A stretch of DNA of 64,000 nucleotides from assembly GCA_040904765.1 (NCBI GenBank), contig JBBDST010000008.1, forward strand, positions 62,001-126,000, given 5' to 3'. This document shows positions 25,153 through 34,215 of the stretch, piece by piece. Position 1 is the stretch's first letter. Every line of letters starts with the position of its first letter. This DNA is from JBBDST01 sp040904765. Its GTDB lineage: Bacteria; Actinomycetota; Nitriliruptoria; Nitriliruptorales; Nitriliruptoraceae. The translations under genes and the position numbers were made by a program. Below the pieces are notes generated by a model, which saw only the letters and a program-made list of their open reading frames with translations, did not search any database and was not told the origin of the DNA.

Positions 25153-26958
25153 TTACTTCTCTTTGTTATTTGAAGACGCATAGATCGATGCGATGGTCTG
25201 GGCATAGCGTTCAGAAACGATGTGGCGACGCACCGACATTTTCTGGCTGAGTTCTTCGCCGACGACAAAATCGCGTTCAAGTACACGAAACGTGCGAATC
25301 GATTCGGCACGAGAAACGCTTGCGTTAGCGCGGTCTATGGCTGTTTGCAGTTCAGCGAGGACCGCGGGATGTTCGTGCAGACGAATTTGGTCATCGGCAG
25401 CGTCTTTTTGGGTTTTCAGCCACGTCATAGTTGCTTCAGGATCAAGTGTCACGAGCGCACTGATAAACGCCTTGTCATCGCCAATGACCACGCACTGGCT
25501 TACTAAAGCGTGCGCGCGTACCGTGTCTTCCAGTGGCGTTGGCGCAACATTTTTACCGTTAGCCGTGACGATCATTTCTTTTTTGCGGCCAGTGATGGTC
25601 ACAAATCCTTCCTCATCGATTTGTGCAATATCGCCCGTTCGAAACCATCCATCGTCTGTAAAGACTGCCGCTGTTTCTTCAGGTTGGTTGTAGTAACCAG
25701 TAAAAATGTTGGCTCCTGCCAGTTCCAATTCGCCATCGGCAGCAAGACGCACCGAACCACCGGGCACAGCACGACCAACCGTTCCGATCCGATTCATTTC
25801 TGGGGTGCCCAACGTGGCTGCGGCAGTTGACTCTGTGAGACCGTAGCCTTCCATCACCGTGATGCCAGCGCCGGTAAAAAAGTGTGCAAGGCGAGCTCCA
25901 AGTGCAGCGCCGCCGGATACAACATGCGTTACTTTGCCACCCAGAGCGCGACGAAGTTTCTTGTAGACCAGCAGGTCAAAAACGGCATGTTTGAGCCTTA
26001 GGGCTACGGGAACTTGACCGTCTTGTGAGTGTGTCGAGTACGCGATGGCGGTGGCCGCCGCCGCATCAAAGAGTCGTTCCTTGCGGTGAGCAGCCGCTTG
26101 CATACGAGCGTTGTTAAACACTTTTTCGAACACGCGTGGCACTCCGATAAGAAAATCGGGTTGGAACAGGCCCAGTTCTTCTTTGAGTTTTTCCACACTT
26201 GACGCGTAGCCCATGTGGATGCCGTGACGTACGCCAGTGACTTGAATGACGCGTGCGAAAATGTGTGCTAGTGGTAAGAACAGCAGGGTGCGACGTCCGG
26301 GATACAAAAAACTTCGTTCGGCGGCGGCGATCTGTTCGGCGTCCCAAATCATGTTGTGGTGCGTTATCACGCAGCCTTTGGGCGTTCCAGTCGTACCCGA
26401 GGTATAAACGATCGTTGCGATGTCGCTTCCGGTACAGGCTTTGGCGCGTTCTTCAAGGGCCGTATCGTCAACCGTGTTTCCGTTGGCAGCGATCAGCTCA
26501 AATGCGTTTTGACTTAACGTAAACCGGTAGCGGCAAGTTGTGAGGTTAGTTGCGGCCGTGGCCACAATGTCTGCGAGCTCATCATTGGCGCTCACCACCA
26601 AAACGACGGACGCGTCGGTCAAGATCCAGTTGATCTGTTGCGCCGAGGCAGTCTCATACAGGGGCACCGTAACGCCGCCTGCAGCCCAGATCGCAAAGTC
26701 CAGAACCGTCCATTCCCAGCGAGTTTCGGCGTGGATCGCAACCCGGTCACCTGGGGTGATACCTAAACCGATCAAACCTTTGGCAAGTTGCCTGACATGG
26801 GCGACAAACGTGGCCGTGGAGACGGTGACAAACGTGTCATCTTCACGATAGGCCAACGCCGGACGTTGCGGATGGGTGCGTTCGAACTCCCACAACAGGT
26901 CCGTAAGGTTTTCGTCATGCGACACGACTATTTCACCGTCAGACGTGAACTGTGGCAT
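25153..26958 (-). CDS. Long-chain fatty-acid--CoA ligase (AMP-binding, FadD15-like)
   Basis: Activates fatty acids to acyl-CoA through an acyl-adenylate, 601 residues, the length of the AMP-forming long-chain ligases. P-loop motif YTSGTTGTPKG is near residues 184-194, the L/G motif GYGLTESTAA near 355 and WFRTGDIAQIDEEGF near 437; the ANGKNVAPTPLED hinge and catalytic region follow. The ATG at 26958 has AAAGGG five bases upstream. It is divergent from pepN and convergent with the small gene before it. Confidence 0.92.
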   Translation of the reverse strand: MPQFTSDGEIVVSHDENLTDLLWEFERTHPQRPALAYREDDTFVTVSTATFVAHVRQLAKGLIGLGITPGDRVAIHAETRWEWTVLDFAIWAAGGVTVPLYETASAQQINWILTDASVVLVVSANDELADIVATAATNLTTCRYRFTLSQNAFELIAANGNTVDDTALEERAKACTGSDIATIVYTSGTTGTPKGCVITHHNMIWDAEQIAAAERSFLYPGRRTLLFLPLAHIFARVIQVTGVRHGIHMGYASSVEKLKEELGLFQPDFLIGVPRVFEKVFNNARMQAAAHRKERLFDAAAATAIAYSTHSQDGQVPVALRLKHAVFDLLVYKKLRRALGGKVTHVVSGGAALGARLAHFFTGAGITVMEGYGLTESTAAATLGTPEMNRIGTVGRAVPGGSVRLAADGELELAGANIFTGYYNQPEETAAVFTDDGWFRTGDIAQIDEEGFVTITGRKKEMIVTANGKNVAPTPLEDTVRAHALVSQCVVIGDDKAFISALVTLDPEATMTWLKTQKDAADDQIRLHEHPAVLAELQTAIDRANASVSRAESIRTFRVLERDFVVGEELSQKMSVRRHIVSERYAQTIASIYASSNNKEK

Positions 26959-27091
26959 CGCCACCCTTTCGAAAACGTCAACACTCCCTGGCTGGCAAGG
27001 CTATCAACCCGAAGTCTTTGCACGCATCAAAAATGGCCTACGCTCAGGAGCCAGAAAATTTCACGACTATTTTCGATTGCGAGGCGGCCAG

Positions 27092-29719
27092 ATGAGTAGT
27101 GCAGCGGGAACCGTTCGAGAAAATCTCACACGCGAAGAGTCGGCTGCACGTGCAGCGATCATCGCCGTCGACACAACGACTGTTGTGCTTGATCTCAACC
27201 GCGGCGAAAGTGTGTTCGGCGCCACGAGCACGGTCACGTTTCGTGTGCTTGGAGAGATGCCTGTCGCAACGTTTCTTGACGCCACGTGTGACACTGTTCA
27301 TGGCGTCCTGCTAGATGGTGTGTCGGTGTATGAACCAGCCAATGTGACTCAAACGCGGATCCTGCTGCACAATCTTGCTCCGGGAGACCACACGGTGACG
27401 GTCGTGGCGACGATGCGTTATCAGCATGAAGGTAACGGGCTGCATTACTTCGTTGATCCCCAAGATCAGTTGGTGTATCTGCATTCGCAGTGCGAACCGT
27501 TCGATGCCCACCTGATCTATCCGTGCTTTGACCAGCCCGACCTTAAAACCAGTTTTGTCTTGACCGTTGAGGCGCCAGAACAGTTCGTCGTTGTCTCAAA
27601 CGCCCCTGCAACAGTTACCCCACCTGATGGCCAAGCTGGCACGTGGGAGTTCGCACCGACCGAGCGTATTAGCACCTATATCACTGCTGTAGTTGCTGGC
27701 GGTTATGTCAAGGTCGAAGACACCTACAAACGAAGTGACGGCACTGGCATTGCACTTGGGGTGTATGCGCGTCGTTCGTTGGCGCCGTATCTCGACGCCG
27801 AAGAGATCTTTACGGTTACCAAGCAAAGTTTCGCCGCGTTCGAGACTCTGTTCGAGATGAACTACCCATTTGCCGCAAAATACGACCAACTGTTCGTACC
27901 CGAGTTTTCTGCCGGTGCGATGGAAAATTCTGGGTGCGTGACGTTTAGTGAGGCTTACATCTTCCGCTCGAAAGTGACCGATGCGTTACGGGAACGCCGG
28001 GCAGAAACCATCATTCATGAAATGGCTCACATGTGGTTTGGTGATCTGGTCACGATGCGCTGGTGGGATGACCTGTGGTTGAACGAATCGTTTGCCACGT
28101 TCATGGCGGTGTATGTCCAAGCCCGATTTACGCGTTTCACTGACGCGTGGGTGACCTTCCTTGACGCGGAAAAGGCATGGGCACTTTTTCAAGATCAACT
28201 GCCGTCCACCCATCCGGTTGCTGATGACATGCCAAATGTCGAGTCAGTGCACCAAAACTTTGACGGCATCACTTACGCCAAAGGCGCTTCAGTGTTGCGG
28301 CAACTTGTCGCATGGGTCGGCGAAGATGCGTTTTTTGCTGGCTGTCGCCACTATTTTGCCACTCACGCATGGGGCAACACGACTTCGCACGACTTTCTGA
28401 GCAGTCTTGAGGTAGCTTCAGGCCGCGATTTGGTGGCATGGCGTGACGAATGGCTCCTAACCACAGGACCCAACGCAGTTGCGATCGACACGAACCACGA
28501 CGCTCATGGCCATGTCACTACCGCAACCGTGCTGCAAACTTCACCGATGCCGTTGTGGGCGGGAGAGCTTGGGACCGAAAACAAGCCAGTGTTGCGCCGC
28601 CACCGGCTTGCCATCGGCGTGTACAACACGATCGATGATGCGCTGGTACGCACCCAGCGGGTGGAGCTTGACGTTGCCGGTGGTCAAACAGCCGTTACCG
28701 ATCTTGTGGGCACCCCGAAAGCCGAACTGCTGCTCGCCAATGACGACGACTTGACCTATGCCAAGACAATGCTTGATGAAACGGCGTTACAGACGGTGAC
28801 TGAACGCCTTGCCAATGTCACTGAACCGCTCGCACGTGCCCTGTTATGGTCAAGTTTGTGGGACATGGTGCGTGACGGGGTGTTGCCGGCCCGTCGCTAT
28901 CTGGCGATAGTGGCACGCAACATCACTGCCGAAGACAAGATCGGTGTGCTCCAGCGCCTCTTGCAACGTCAACTTGGCGCACTTGAGCGCTACACCGAGC
29001 CGACATACCGAGACACTTGGCAGGTCGATCTTGCCAAAGCAGCCCACAGCGCGTTTCTCCAAGCTGAACCCGGCAGCGACTTTCAATTGGCATGGTTCAA
29101 ACAGTTCGCCGCACTTGGAAGTTCGCTGCCACAACACGCTGGCGACTTGAAAGGGATCCTTGACGGTTCATTGGCCCCCGAAGGCCTCACCATCGATGTG
29201 GATTTACGCTGGTATGTCATCACCCAACTGGCAGTGGCCGGTGAGATCACTAATGACGTCATTGACACCGAACAACAGTCAGACAACACCGATTTGGGTG
29301 AACGTCAGGCAGCCACCGCCCGTGCAAGTTTGCCTGAAATTGCCCAAAAACAGGCCGCTTGGGATCGGCTTGTAACGGACGTAGATCTTTCCCACACGGT
29401 GTCACGCCACATCATTGCCGGTTTCAATCAGTTGACTCAAGGCGCGTTGTTAGCACCGTTTATCGCTACCTATTTCACATCTCTTGAACACGTGTGGCAG
29501 ACCCGTTCACTTGATTGGAGTGTCGAATTTTCGGCAGGAATGTTCCCGCACTTTGCGGCCTCGGATGCACTGATCGCACAACTGGACGACTTCATCGCAG
29601 CCGACCCGGACTTGCCTAAACCTCTCGTACGGGTTCTGCGAGAACAGCGAGACACGTTAGTTCGCACGGTGAATGGCCGTGCCTGCGACCAGGCATATGT
29701 AGCTGATGACACGCGCTGA
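27092..29719 (+). CDS. pepN: Aminopeptidase N, M1 zinc metallopeptidase
   Basis: Removes N-terminal amino acids from peptides in the cytoplasm, 875 residues. The substrate-binding GAMENSG exopeptidase motif is followed by zinc-binding HEMAHMW with the third ligand Glu in LWLNESFA 18 residues later; a helical C-terminal ERAP1-like domain follows. No signal peptide is seen. The ATG at 27092 has GAGGCGG upstream and gives the normal N-terminus; an upstream in-frame start exists but would extend into the divergent fadD promoter region. Its end overlaps the next gene by 14 bases. Confidence 0.94.
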   Translation: MSSAAGTVRENLTREESAARAAIIAVDTTTVVLDLNRGESVFGATSTVTFRVLGEMPVATFLDATCDTVHGVLLDGVSVYEPANVTQTRILLHNLAPGDHTVTVVATMRYQHEGNGLHYFVDPQDQLVYLHSQCEPFDAHLIYPCFDQPDLKTSFVLTVEAPEQFVVVSNAPATVTPPDGQAGTWEFAPTERISTYITAVVAGGYVKVEDTYKRSDGTGIALGVYARRSLAPYLDAEEIFTVTKQSFAAFETLFEMNYPFAAKYDQLFVPEFSAGAMENSGCVTFSEAYIFRSKVTDALRERRAETIIHEMAHMWFGDLVTMRWWDDLWLNESFATFMAVYVQARFTRFTDAWVTFLDAEKAWALFQDQLPSTHPVADDMPNVESVHQNFDGITYAKGASVLRQLVAWVGEDAFFAGCRHYFATHAWGNTTSHDFLSSLEVASGRDLVAWRDEWLLTTGPNAVAIDTNHDAHGHVTTATVLQTSPMPLWAGELGTENKPVLRRHRLAIGVYNTIDDALVRTQRVELDVAGGQTAVTDLVGTPKAELLLANDDDLTYAKTMLDETALQTVTERLANVTEPLARALLWSSLWDMVRDGVLPARRYLAIVARNITAEDKIGVLQRLLQRQLGALERYTEPTYRDTWQVDLAKAAHSAFLQAEPGSDFQLAWFKQFAALGSSLPQHAGDLKGILDGSLAPEGLTIDVDLRWYVITQLAVAGEITNDVIDTEQQSDNTDLGERQAATARASLPEIAQKQAAWDRLVTDVDLSHTVSRHIIAGFNQLTQGALLAPFIATYFTSLEHVWQTRSLDWSVEFSAGMFPHFAASDALIAQLDDFIAADPDLPKPLVRVLREQRDTLVRTVNGRACDQAYVADDTR

Positions 29720-30521
29720 CGATGCTCACCCGTTTGCGCCGCAGCCAAAACGGCCCATCCCTGAAATTGAGGGAACGATTGGCCTTATGGTCGAAGTGGC
29801 CAGTAGCAACTTTGCAGGCACTTTGACGGCCATTACCCAACGTGAAGTGACATTGGTTGACCGTCGCGGCCGGGAACGGCATTTTCCGCGCACCGAGGGA
29901 GCGTTCATCGTCAATGAACGCCGTGTTACGTTGATGGCCTCGCCGGTGGCAACCGTTTCAGCCCGGCAGCCGACAACGACGGCAAGCGGTTCGGTTCGCA
30001 TCAGTCATCAGGCAAAAACCGCACGGCCAAGTCGCATCTATGTTGAAGGTGTGCACGATGCGGCGTTGATCGAGCAGGTTTGGGGCGATGATCTGCGCGC
30101 TGCAGCGATCGTGGTGGAACCCCTGCATGGTATTGACGATCTGGCAAGTCACGTGTTGGCATTTGGTGCGACACCGAAACGCCGGCTGGCGGTGTTGTTA
30201 GACCATCTCACGCTCGGCACCAAAGAGTCGCGTCTCAAAGCCACTATTAATGACCCGAACGTGCTGATTGTCGGACACGACTTTGTCGATATTTTTGCGG
30301 CCGTTAAACCTGAACGCCTGGGCGTGACGCATTGGCCCGACGTTCCTCGTGACGAAGATTACAAACAGGGCCTAGCAACCCGGCTGGGGTATGCCAATGC
30401 AACCGAACTGTTCCATGCGGTGATACGTGCGGTGCGAACCTGGACCGATTTTGATCAGTCACTCATCAAAAGTGTTGAAGCCGCCCTTGACTTTGTCACC
30501 CTTGCGGATCGCGAACCCTAA
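29706..30521 (+). CDS. DUF3097 family protein
   Basis: A 271-residue protein of an uncharacterised family that I know mainly from actinobacteria. The first 90 residues look like a small beta-barrel domain; the second half contains IYVEGVHDAALIEQVWGDDLR and VEPLHGIDDL, which resemble a TOPRIM-like nucleotide-binding fold. No function is established. It starts inside the last codons of pepN (14-base overlap) and its end overlaps the convergent membrane protein by 26 bases. Confidence 0.85.
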   Translation: MTRADDAHPFAPQPKRPIPEIEGTIGLMVEVASSNFAGTLTAITQREVTLVDRRGRERHFPRTEGAFIVNERRVTLMASPVATVSARQPTTTASGSVRISHQAKTARPSRIYVEGVHDAALIEQVWGDDLRAAAIVVEPLHGIDDLASHVLAFGATPKRRLAVLLDHLTLGTKESRLKATINDPNVLIVGHDFVDIFAAVKPERLGVTHWPDVPRDEDYKQGLATRLGYANATELFHAVIRAVRTWTDFDQSLIKSVEAALDFVTLADREP

Positions 30522-30912
30522 GACGGAGCTGCCGGCGGTGTTGCATCAGCCACGTTGCCAGCAGCAGACCAAGACCGAATGTTGCGACCCCGACGGGGAT
30601 GTGCAGTGCTGAAGCGATGTCGATGCTGCCACGTCGGCCGGCATAACCAAGACCGGTCTGGGTGACAAGCAGCACAGCCTGCAACGTGGCGAGTAGCGCA
30701 TAGCGGTAGGCACGTAAAAGCCACAGGAATGTCGCCATGAGTACTGCAAGGAGCGTCATCAGGTGCCCCAGTGCCGCGTGCAGTGTGAACGCCGCTGCAT
30801 CCACAAACAAGCCCTGTCCTGCCAGCACTGCGACACTCAACACACCCAAAGGAATGAACGTGGCAGTGACGGCAATGAGCCGCCAGATACCAGCGTCAGG
30901 TTGGTCGCTCAT
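30496..30912 (-). CDS. Four-helix integral membrane protein, unknown function
   Basis: A 138-residue protein with four hydrophobic segments (about residues 10-32, 44-63, 68-90 and 105-125) and a basic C-terminal tail. The spacing loosely resembles small cytochrome-b561 or COX15-like membrane proteins, and several His residues lie in or near the helices, but no signature confirms it. I chose the ATG at 30912 because it makes an ATGA overlap with the HAD gene stop; a longer frame reaches 30945. Confidence 0.7.
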   Translation of the reverse strand: MSDQPDAGIWRLIAVTATFIPLGVLSVAVLAGQGLFVDAAAFTLHAALGHLMTLLAVLMATFLWLLRAYRYALLATLQAVLLVTQTGLGYAGRRGSIDIASALHIPVGVATFGLGLLLATWLMQHRRQLRLRVRDPQG

Positions 30913-31586
30913 ACGTTCTGCTCCAAAAGGGCGATAACGGCGCAAATATCCAGTTCGTTAAGTGACGGTGCAGTAACTGCACAAGCAGCAGCATCCACGT
31001 GAGGCCCAACACCCACAGGGAGCATATTTGCTGCACTGGCAGCAGCGATACCTGACGCTGCATCTTCAATGACCGCACAGCGTGCAGGTGGCACACCAAG
31101 CAGGCGTGCTGCATGCTCAAATACGTCTGGATGAGGTTTTGGGTTCACGACGTCATTGCCGTCAACGATCACGTCAAACAGTGGTGTTAACGTCAGTCGA
31201 TCGAGGACAAGACGGGCGTTTTTTGAGGCGCTTCCAACAGCGGTCAACGCATTTGCATGACGGGCTGTTACAACATTTTCGCGTGCACCTGGCAACACAT
31301 CGTTGGGTGATAAGGATGCGATCGCTTCTAGGTAGTAGTCGTTTTTCTCCGCCAGTAACGCGTGAAAGGTGGCGTTAGGAACGTTGCTAGGCCCAAGGAT
31401 GGCACGCAAGGAATCGGCGCGCGAACGGCCCCGTAACGTGTCAAGGAGAGCGTCAGAAGCGGCAAGGTTATGAACATCGCACAATCGCCGCCAAGCCAAA
31501 GCATGCGCTTTAGCTGTATCGGTCAGTACACCGTCGAGATCGTAAATGATCGCAACCGGCAGGTTTGGTTGTTGGCGGCCAATCAC
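30909..31586 (-). CDS. pgmB: HAD-superfamily hydrolase, beta-phosphoglucomutase-like
   Basis: A 225-residue HAD enzyme with a type C1 cap. The nucleophile motif is YDLDGVLTDTAKAHALAW, with the second Asp that acts as acid/base in phosphomutases; the cap contains GRSRADSLRAIL, a segment typical of beta-phosphoglucomutase, and motifs II-IV are GSASKN, KPHPDVF and VIEDAASGI. Such an enzyme turns beta-glucose-1-phosphate into glucose-6-phosphate, matching the GH65 gene 12 kb away. A simple sugar phosphatase remains possible. Start and stop form ATGA overlaps with both neighbours. Confidence 0.82.
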   Translation of the reverse strand: MIGRQQPNLPVAIIYDLDGVLTDTAKAHALAWRRLCDVHNLAASDALLDTLRGRSRADSLRAILGPSNVPNATFHALLAEKNDYYLEAIASLSPNDVLPGARENVVTARHANALTAVGSASKNARLVLDRLTLTPLFDVIVDGNDVVNPKPHPDVFEHAARLLGVPPARCAVIEDAASGIAAASAANMLPVGVGPHVDAAACAVTAPSLNELDICAVIALLEQNV

Positions 31587-31858
31587 GACCCAAACGAACG
31601 GGCGATGCGATCAGCTGCGATCTCAGCACACGTAGGACACATCGGATATTTGCTTGGATCGGCATCCGGTTTCCAGCGTTTGCCACAAAGTGCGGTGACC
31701 GCGGTACCAGAACGTTGCGCTTTTTCTAGTTCTTTACGCCGTACATAGTGTGCGAACCGGTCGTGGTCGCCAGTGTCGGCAGGCGTGTCCGGTTTGACGT
31801 CAGGTTCAAGCACGCCGATGGATCGGCGTGACGGCAAGTGTGCTGGTTCTTCGCTCAT
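31583..31858 (-). CDS. DUF3039 family protein
   Basis: A 91-residue actinobacterial protein of unknown function. The C-terminal half has VTALCGKRWKP followed by YPMCPTCAEIA, giving three cysteines in a CGK...CPTC arrangement that likely binds zinc. The ATG at 31858 gives the conserved N-terminus; the frame extends to 31876. Its stop overlaps the next gene (HAD) in ATGA form. Confidence 0.82.
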   Translation of the reverse strand: MSEEPAHLPSRRSIGVLEPDVKPDTPADTGDHDRFAHYVRRKELEKAQRSGTAVTALCGKRWKPDADPSKYPMCPTCAEIAADRIARSFGS

Positions 31859-31974
31859 GCTTGTGAAGATACCCAAGTGATTCGCCAGATGGAACTACGA
31901 ACGCGCAGTGGCGTCTGGTTGACCACTGTACGCTCCGCATCTAAAGCTCACGGTTGTTCACAAAGGACGGCAAA

Positions 31975-32637
31975 ATGACAGCGGATTCAGCGGGCGTGTT
32001 TGGCACAGTAGGGATTCTTGGTGGCACCGGCCCGCAAGGCCGTGGACTTGCCGTGCGCTTCGCCCAAGCGGGCCTTTCGGTGATTATTGGTAGTCGAAAT
32101 AGTGAACGGGCTGGCGAGGTCGCCGCATCCCTTGGACATGGCATCGGCGGTGTAGATAACGTTGCATGTGCTACTGACAGTGACCTAATCATTGTCGCAG
32201 TGCCGTGGGATGGCCACGCAGATCTTTTGATAAGTCTCAAAGACGCTTTGCACGGCAAGATCGTGGTTGACTGTGTCAACCCACTGGGTTTTGACAAGCA
32301 AGGCCCTTACGGGTTGGCAGTCGAATCTGGGTCGGCCTGTGAGCAAGCGGCAGCGCTGCTGCCCGGCAGCGTAGTGGTTGGGGCATTCCATCATCTGTCG
32401 GCTGAACTACTCGAAGACCCAAGTGTCACCGCAATCGATGCTGACGTACTAGTACTTGGTGATGATCGTGACGCGACCGACATGGTGCAAGCTCTGGCTG
32501 AATGCATTCCGGGAATCCGCGGCGTGTTTGCCGGTCGCCTACGCAACGCCCACCAAGTTGAAGCGTTGACAGCAAATCTGATTGCTATCAACCGACGCTA
32601 CAAGGCGCACAGCGGCGTACGCATCGCAGGGATTTAG
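31975..32637 (+). CDS. npdG: NADPH-dependent F420 reductase
   Basis: Transfers hydride between NADP(H) and coenzyme F420, 220 residues. The N-terminal Rossmann motif is VGILGGTGPQGRGLAVRFAQAG with GSRN binding the NADP phosphate; VAVPWDGH and the ending GVFAGRLRNAHQVEALTANLIAINRRYK match the family. The ATG at 31975 has AAAGGA upstream; the frame extends back to 31954. Its presence implies that the cell makes or uses F420. Confidence 0.92.
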   Translation: MTADSAGVFGTVGILGGTGPQGRGLAVRFAQAGLSVIIGSRNSERAGEVAASLGHGIGGVDNVACATDSDLIIVAVPWDGHADLLISLKDALHGKIVVDCVNPLGFDKQGPYGLAVESGSACEQAAALLPGSVVVGAFHHLSAELLEDPSVTAIDADVLVLGDDRDATDMVQALAECIPGIRGVFAGRLRNAHQVEALTANLIAINRRYKAHSGVRIAGI

Positions 32638-32643
32638 CGCACT

Positions 32644-33414
32644 GTGTGTGCCCGCCAGATTGCCGTGCTGCTGCCTCCATCTAAAGGTAAAGCAGATGAT
32701 GACCCGGCAATTTCGTCGGTTCCGTACGCAAGGACGTTAACGAACACAGATCCGTTAGCTGGCCCCCGACGTGTTGTACTCGATGCACTGCTGAGTAGCC
32801 CGACGACGTTGAGCCGCGAAGCAAAAATGCGGCTGTATGGCGTTGGTGAAGCTGGGCTTTTGGCCGCAGATCAGCAACAGGCGGCTCTTGACGTTGCACC
32901 TACTCGTCCGGCTCGTGAACGCTACCGCGGTGTCGTTTACACCAACGCTGGATTAGGCGACCGGACAGTGGATCATCCCAAAGTTACTATTTTTATCGTT
33001 TCGGCAGTACTTGGATTGGTCGAATTGGACACGCCCGTACCGAATTATCGGGTGGAGTTTGGCGCCAAACTGCCTCCGATAGGTTCACTGTCACGGTTTT
33101 GGGCGGCGGCTTGTCGGAACTATCTCCTCGAGCGGCTGGCTGGCGTTGAGGTGTGGAATCTGCTCCCCAACGAACATCGCAGCATCTTGGATGGTTGTGC
33201 CGATCAGCTTGATGTCATCGATGTACGCTTTGTCACTCCATCCGGGGCACGGGCTAATACGGCTCGCAGCAAAGTTGCTAAGGGCCATATAGTTGCAACC
33301 TTGCGCCGTGAAGGGCCTCTTTCTGCCAAGACGTTTGCTGCCCTTGATCCGCTTGCTCCTGACTGGACATTTCACGCGGTGGGAAAAACTTTGACAGGGG
33401 TGTGTCACCTGTAA
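32644..33414 (+). CDS. yaaA: YaaA/DUF328 family protein (peroxide stress)
   Basis: A 256-residue member of the YaaA family, whose E. coli member lowers free iron during peroxide stress and binds DNA. The N-terminus has LLPPSKGKAD, the centre NYRVEFGAKLPP and WNLLPNEH, and the end the KVAKGHIVATL segment. It begins with GTG seven bases after npdG and is probably cotranscribed with it. The molecular function in actinobacteria is not established. Confidence 0.85.
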   Translation: MCARQIAVLLPPSKGKADDDPAISSVPYARTLTNTDPLAGPRRVVLDALLSSPTTLSREAKMRLYGVGEAGLLAADQQQAALDVAPTRPARERYRGVVYTNAGLGDRTVDHPKVTIFIVSAVLGLVELDTPVPNYRVEFGAKLPPIGSLSRFWAAACRNYLLERLAGVEVWNLLPNEHRSILDGCADQLDVIDVRFVTPSGARANTARSKVAKGHIVATLRREGPLSAKTFAALDPLAPDWTFHAVGKTLTGVCHL

Positions 33415-33475
33415 CGATGTGAGCCCCGTTTCGTTTACGGTGTTTGTCATTCAAACTGTCTGGAGGTTGTGGCTT

Positions 33476-33571
33476 ATGCAGCCGTGCGAGAACTGCGAAC
33501 AACCGTATGACCCTGTCGGTAGCCGCTGGAAGTGCCCGCACTGCGGTTTCAAAAACCATTGTTGCGGGTAG
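33476..33571 (+). CDS. 31-residue zinc-ribbon miniprotein
   Basis: A short gene with GGAGG nine bases before its ATG. The protein has two CxxC knuckles (C4/C7 and C20/C23), a Cys-Cys near the end (C29, C30) and the motif SRWKCPHCGFKNHCCG, so it should fold around one zinc. Similar tiny proteins occur in actinobacteria by my recollection, without a known role. It overlaps the end of the convergent gene at 33549 by 23 bases. Confidence 0.75.
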   Translation: MQPCENCEQPYDPVGSRWKCPHCGFKNHCCG

Positions 33572-34064
33572 GTAGCGGCTCTTTCACCCAGTATGCGTCG
33601 GTTATTTTGATGGGTTTTTGAATCCACAGTTCAGCACGCAACGGGTCACCGTCGACGCCGTGCAACTGCACTCGAAAGCGCAGCTCGCGCAGCATGTGAT
33701 ACCGCAACCGCGAAACCTCGTAGACACGCATGAGTTCACTTGCCGTTATCTCATCCTCGGCGGTGAGATAGCCCAGTAATTCGCCAGTGACCCGGGAAAT
33801 TTTTAATGTGGGCTCGCCACTTGGACGCACGGAGCGAGCGATTACAACGGTGCGTTCGCCAGCATCGTCCCCCAGTCCGTCGAGACTTGCGATGTAGGCG
33901 GCGATGGCAGGATCATCTCGTAGGTCAACATGCCACACGGTGTCGCGTCGGGCCGCCAAAATATAGGTTTGTGGACGCCATTTGCGTTCACGTGCGCGTT
34001 GGCCGCTTAAGTGGGGCCACACGGCACGCCACACCTTGCCCAGCACTTTTGCCGTTTGTGTCAT
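33549..34064 (-). CDS. Conserved-looking hypothetical protein
   Basis: A 171-residue soluble protein whose family I do not recognise. An AAGGA ribosome site lies seven bases before the ATG. The N-terminus is basic (SGQRARERKWRP), a central region has alternating hydrophobic residues typical of beta strands (TVVIARSV, PTLKISRV), and there is one short helical stretch (TASELMRVYEVSRLRYHMLREL). No signal, membrane segment or catalytic motif is visible. It is divergent from the dehydrogenase gene. Confidence 0.7.
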   Translation of the reverse strand: MTQTAKVLGKVWRAVWPHLSGQRARERKWRPQTYILAARRDTVWHVDLRDDPAIAAYIASLDGLGDDAGERTVVIARSVRPSGEPTLKISRVTGELLGYLTAEDEITASELMRVYEVSRLRYHMLRELRFRVQLHGVDGDPLRAELWIQKPIKITDAYWVKEPLPTRNNGF

Positions 34065-34215
34065 GCTGCCATCCTTTACGGGTGACTTTAGGTTTAGCGC
34101 CGCTGACTGTAGCGAACCGGTCTAGACTGCCAGGGAAGCACAGCGGGAGCGGGAGCGCCTCATGGCGAGCGTGTTGTTGCCGCAATGTTATGCCGTTACT
34201 GGTGATGGGAAACTT

